Shown here piece after piece: positions 35,214 through 38,104 of a stretch of DNA of 38,104 nt (position 1 is its first letter; each line of letters starts with the position of its first letter). The notes below the pieces were generated by a model that was given only the letters and a program-made list of their open reading frames with translations, did not search any database and was not told the origin of the DNA. Source of the stretch: Flavobacteriaceae bacterium (GTDB lineage: Bacteria; Bacteroidota; Bacteroidia; Flavobacteriales; Flavobacteriaceae); the NCBI GenBank assembly GCA_947373225.1, contig CANBWX010000020.1:1-38104 (forward strand), written 5' to 3'. The position numbers were made by a program, and so were the translations under genes.

Positions 35214-35771
35214 TTATTTCTTTTTCTTCGGAGCAATAAACATAATCATTCTCTTCCCTTCAAGAACGGGCATAGCTTCTACTTTTCCAAATTCTTCAAG
35301 ATCGGTGGCTAATCTCAATAATAAGATTTGACCTTGATCTTTATAAATGATTGAACGTCCTTTGAAGAAAACGAATGCTTTCAATTTTGAACCTTCTTTC
35401 AAGAATTTTTCAGCATTTTTTCTTTTAAACTCATAATCGTGTTCATCGGTTTGTGGACCAAAACGAATCTCTTTCACTACAATTTGAGTAGATTTTGCTT
35501 TAAGTTCTTTTTCACGTTTCTTTTGCATGTAAACGAACTTTTTATAGTCCATTATTTTACAAACTGGCGGCTCAGCATTTGGCGAAATCTCCACTAAATC
35601 TAGTTCGAATTCGTCGGCTAAACGTAAGGCTTCAGAAAGTTTAAAAACTCCAGGCTCAATATTTTCACCTACAAGCCTTACTTCTTGCACACCACGAATA
35701 AGATTATTTATTCTGTGGGCATCTTTTTTTTCTACTCGAGGTTGGTAACCTCTATTACTTCTTATTGCTAT
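35214..35771 (-). CDS. infC: Translation initiation factor IF-3, with an AUA start
   Basis: IF-3 keeps ribosomal subunits apart and checks the initiator tRNA-start codon pairing. The frame reads (M)[21 protein letters not shown], then [17 protein letters not shown], through the linker to the C-terminal domain ending IAPKKKK, giving 185 residues, the normal length. No ATG, GTG or TTG occurs in frame before the conserved N-terminus; the first residue falls on ATA at 35771-35769, 16 nt after the thrS stop. Starting at the internal GTG (35690) would delete 27 conserved residues. Non-canonical AUU/AUC/AUA starts are a known autoregulatory device of infC. The stop is followed immediately by the GC-rich hairpin pair. 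Confidence 0.95.
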   Translation of the reverse strand: MAIRSNRGYQPRVEKKDAHRINNLIRGVQEVRLVGENIEPGVFKLSEALRLADEFELDLVEISPNAEPPVCKIMDYKKFVYMQKKREKELKAKSTQIVVKEIRFGPQTDEHDYEFKRKNAEKFLKEGSKLKAFVFFKGRSIIYKDQGQILLLRLATDLEEFGKVEAMPVLEGKRMIMFIAPKKKK

Positions 35772-35787
35772 GACTTTATAATTTAAG

Positions 35788-37734
35788 TTAAACTGTAAAT
35801 ACTTTTAGTGTTTTGCTGATTTCTTCGTTTACAATTGCAGCAAATTCTTCAATTGTAACGCTAACATTGCCTTTTCCTTCTTGTCCGTGACGACGTATAG
35901 ATATGGTTCCGTTTTTCTCTTCTTCCTCGCCTACGATCAACATAAACGGGGTTTTTTGCATTTCGGCATCTCTAATTTTCTTCCCGATTGTCTCGTTTCT
36001 ATTGTCAATTAGGGCGCGAATTTCGTGATTTTCTAGCAGACTTAAAACTTTTTTCGCATATATTTCATATTTCTCGCTCAAAGACAATATTATAGCTTGT
36101 TCTGGCATCAGCCAAAGCGGGAATTTTCCAGCGGTATGTTCGATCAAAATGGCAATAAAACGTTCCATAGATCCAAAAGGAGCTCGGTGAATCATAACTG
36201 GTGTATGCAATTGATCATCAGAACCTTTATAAGTCAATTCGAAACGCTCCGGTAAGTTATAATCTACCTGAATAGTTCCTAATTGCCATTGTCTTCCAAG
36301 AGCATCTTTAACCATAAAATCTAGCTTCGGACCATAAAAAGCAGCTTCGCCATAAGCGACAACTGTTTTCAATCCTTTATCGGCAGCAGCATTGATAATT
36401 GCATTTTCGGCTTTCTCCCAATTTTCATCGCTTCCTATATATTTTTCTCTGTTTTCTTGATCACGTAACGAAATCTGGGCCGTGAAGTTTTCGAAACCTA
36501 ACGAACCAAAAACATACAGAACCAAATCAATCACGTTTTTGAATTCCTGATCCAATTGATCGGGAGTACAAAAAATATGCGCATCATCTTGAGTAAATCC
36601 ACGAACACGAGTCAAACCGTGTAATTCACCACTCTGTTCATATCTATATACAGTACCAAATTCAGCGTAACGCTTTGGTAAATCTTTGTACGACCAAGGT
36701 CTTACATTATAGATTTCACAGTGGTGAGGACAGTTCATAGGTTTCAATAAAAACTCTTCGCCTTCGGCTGGAGTATTTATCGGTTGAAAACTATCAGCAC
36801 CATATTTAGCATAATGCCCCGAAGTCACGTACAATTCCTTTTGTCCAATGTGCGGCGTAACCACTTGCTCGTAACCCGCTTTCTTTTGCGCTTTCTTCAA
36901 AAATTGCTCCAAACGATCGCGCAAAGCAGCACCTTTGGGCAACCACAATGGCAACCCTTGACCCACTTTCGCCGAGAAAGCAAACAATTCTAATTCTTTT
37001 CCTAGTTTTCTATGGTCGCGACGTTTGGCCTCTTCCAGCAATTCTAGGTATTCGGTTAAGTCTTTCTGTTTCGGAAACGAAATTCCATAAACACGAGTAA
37101 GCTGTTTGTTCTTTTCATCACCGCGCCAGTATGCACCAGCAACACTCATGATTTTCATCGCTTTGATGATTCCTGTATTCGGAATATGTCCACCGCGACA
37201 CAAATCGGTAAAAGTAGAGTGATCGCAAAAAGTAATAGTTCCGTCTTCAAGATTTGAAATCAACTCTGTTTTGTAAACATTGTCTTTGTAAACTTCCAAA
37301 GCTTCCGCTTTAGAAACAGGACGCAATTTAAATTCATGTTTCTCTCTCGAAATAGCTAAAACACGATCTTCGATTTTTTTGAAATCAGCATCCGTGATTT
37401 TTTGGTCTTCAAAATCCACGTCGTAATAAAATCCATTCGAGATTGCTGGTCCTAGAGTTAATTTTATCCCAGGATACATTTCCTCAAGAACCTGTGCCAT
37501 TACGTGCGAAGTCGAATGCCAGAAAGCTTTTTTACCACCATCGTCATTCCATGTATATAATATAAGACTGCCATCCGTTGTCAAAGGAGTTGTGGTTTCC
37601 ACAATTGTACCATCAAAAGAAGCCGAAATTACATTTCTGGCAAATCCCTCACTAATGCTTATCGCAACATCCATAGGAGTTACGTCTGTAGCAAACTCTT
37701 TAACTGACCCATCGGGCAAAGTAATCTTAATCAT
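35788..37734 (-). CDS. thrS: Threonine-tRNA ligase
   Basis: This 648-residue enzyme charges tRNA-Thr. Domains in order: TGS (about 1-62), the editing domain with HSTSHVMAQ and later [10 protein letters not shown], the class II catalytic core (motif 2 region around [21 protein letters not shown], and zinc-ligand MNCPHH, motif 3 [11 protein letters not shown]), and the anticodon-binding domain (about 540-648, [12 protein letters not shown]). Length is standard. It is the first gene of the operon with infC, rpmI and rplT and has a good promoter just upstream. Confidence 0.98.
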   Translation of the reverse strand: MIKITLPDGSVKEFATDVTPMDVAISISEGFARNVISASFDGTIVETTTPLTTDGSLILYTWNDDGGKKAFWHSTSHVMAQVLEEMYPGIKLTLGPAISNGFYYDVDFEDQKITDADFKKIEDRVLAISREKHEFKLRPVSKAEALEVYKDNVYKTELISNLEDGTITFCDHSTFTDLCRGGHIPNTGIIKAMKIMSVAGAYWRGDEKNKQLTRVYGISFPKQKDLTEYLELLEEAKRRDHRKLGKELELFAFSAKVGQGLPLWLPKGAALRDRLEQFLKKAQKKAGYEQVVTPHIGQKELYVTSGHYAKYGADSFQPINTPAEGEEFLLKPMNCPHHCEIYNVRPWSYKDLPKRYAEFGTVYRYEQSGELHGLTRVRGFTQDDAHIFCTPDQLDQEFKNVIDLVLYVFGSLGFENFTAQISLRDQENREKYIGSDENWEKAENAIINAAADKGLKTVVAYGEAAFYGPKLDFMVKDALGRQWQLGTIQVDYNLPERFELTYKGSDDQLHTPVMIHRAPFGSMERFIAILIEHTAGKFPLWLMPEQAIILSLSEKYEIYAKKVLSLLENHEIRALIDNRNETIGKKIRDAEMQKTPFMLIVGEEEEKNGTISIRRHGQEGKGNVSVTIEEFAAIVNEEISKTLKVFTV

Positions 37735-37754
37735 TGTTTTTAATTTTGTGAATG

Positions 37755-37785
37755 CAAATATAGCGCATTACTAAAATACATACAA
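37755..37785 (-). promoter_or_regulatory. Promoter of the thrS operon
   Basis: On the minus strand TTG (37785-37783), 20 nt, then a perfect -7 box TATATTTG (37762-37755), 20 bp before the thrS ATG. This is the best full match to the Bacteroidota promoter in the window. No T-box-like leader fits in the short 5' region. Confidence 0.75.
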
Positions 37786-37834
37786 TATATAAGTGCAAGT
37801 TTATACATTATATATAGTAGTGGTTTTTTTCTAG

Positions 37835-37920
37835 GAGCTTAATCCCGCTATGCGTTTCAATCTCTTGTTCCGCTATCGCTCTACAAGAGGATTTCCACTA
37901 CTATCGGGGCTAGGGCAGTT
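37835..37920 (-). repeat. Structured flavobacterial intergenic element, copy 2
   Basis: On the minus strand GATAGTAGTGGAAATCCTC (37905-37887), then a hairpin CTCTTGT/ACAAGAG, then GAGATTGAAACGCATAGC (to 37847). The flanks match copy 1 at 1521-1600 almost exactly while the hairpin sequence differs and still pairs. The rest of 37786-38104 has no gene that I can support. Confidence 0.65.
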
Positions 37921-38085
37921 GACAAAAAAGGAAACTCTTTTCAAAAAGCATAAATATTCCTCCTTATATATAGTATGGAAAACTATAATTATTGCAGTTC
38001 CAATCAAAGACACGAAACTCAAATCTTTACTATTCACCAAGAATTCCATCCACAAACACTACTAAAATCCTTCGTATCGCGCCTT

Positions 38086-38102
38086 CCTCTCCTTAGGAGA
38101 GG
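38086..38102. repeat. GC-rich hairpin at the window edge
   Basis: CCTCTCC-TTA-GGAGAGG, of the same type as the hairpin pair at 35119-35212; probably the edge of another REP-like unit cut by the window end. Confidence 0.5.
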
Positions 38103-38104
38103 GT

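Noticed and set aside
35214..35690. Short IF-3 starting at GTG 35690
   Set aside because: The upstream in-frame sequence is the conserved IF-3 N-terminus, so the true protein begins at ATA 35771.
35772..37790. T-box or other tRNA-sensing leader in front of thrS
   Set aside because: The -7 box is only 20 bp from the start codon, leaving no room for such a leader.
37850..38065. Open frames on both strands upstream of thrS
   Set aside because: They overlap the structured repeat element, have low-quality composition and no recognisable family.

Overview
The window looks like a chromosomal segment of a Flavobacterium or close relative (Bacteroidota). The DNA is AT-rich, several genes are preceded by the Bacteroidota -7 promoter motif TAnnTTTG, three proteins end in type IX secretion (T9SS) sorting domains, and housekeeping proteins such as IF-3, Tgt and L20 have flavobacterial sequence character. 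No rRNA or tRNA gene, insertion sequence or prophage is visible.

Region 1 (1-1750) is the end of a type II-C CRISPR-Cas locus: two perfect 36-nt repeats, cas2, cas1, and upstream of cas1 a complete tracrRNA with promoter and terminator. No cas9 lies between the tracrRNA and cas1, where one would expect it. About 200 bp remain there, holding a structured repeat element that recurs near the right end of the window.

Region 2 (1791-16653) is a compact beta-glucan (laminarin-type) utilisation locus without SusC/SusD. A minus-strand run encodes a clan GH-A glycosidase fused to an outer-membrane beta-barrel, a surface glycan-binding lipoprotein, a GH16 lipoprotein and a GH3 beta-glucosidase lipoprotein. 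Upstream lie a membrane-bound propeller/Y_Y_Y/LuxR-type regulator, a T9SS-exported binding protein and a divergent T9SS-exported GH16 enzyme. The promoters of the last two carry the same decamer at exactly the same distance from the -7 box, a candidate operator. The likely scheme is surface cleavage by GH16 enzymes, retention by the binding proteins, further processing or uptake by the glycosidase-barrel protein, and hydrolysis to glucose by GH3.

Region 3 (16800-26060) is mostly housekeeping: tgt, an LptF/G-family permease, an EamA transporter and two membrane-linked glycosyltransferases in an overlapping run, a PAP2 phosphatase, accA and dnaB.

Region 4 (26080-34044) has a 1249-residue T9SS adhesin-like protein with LamG and a six-repeat NHL propeller, a divergent TPR histidine kinase and its NarL-type response regulator, a secreted protein of a family often labelled asparagine synthetase B, and a small membrane protein.

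Region 5 (34294-38104) is the conserved thrS-infC-rpmI-rplT translation operon. infC appears to start at an AUA codon, and the infC-rpmI gap holds an inverted pair of GC-rich hairpin elements with a G-quadruplex-capable mRNA strand.
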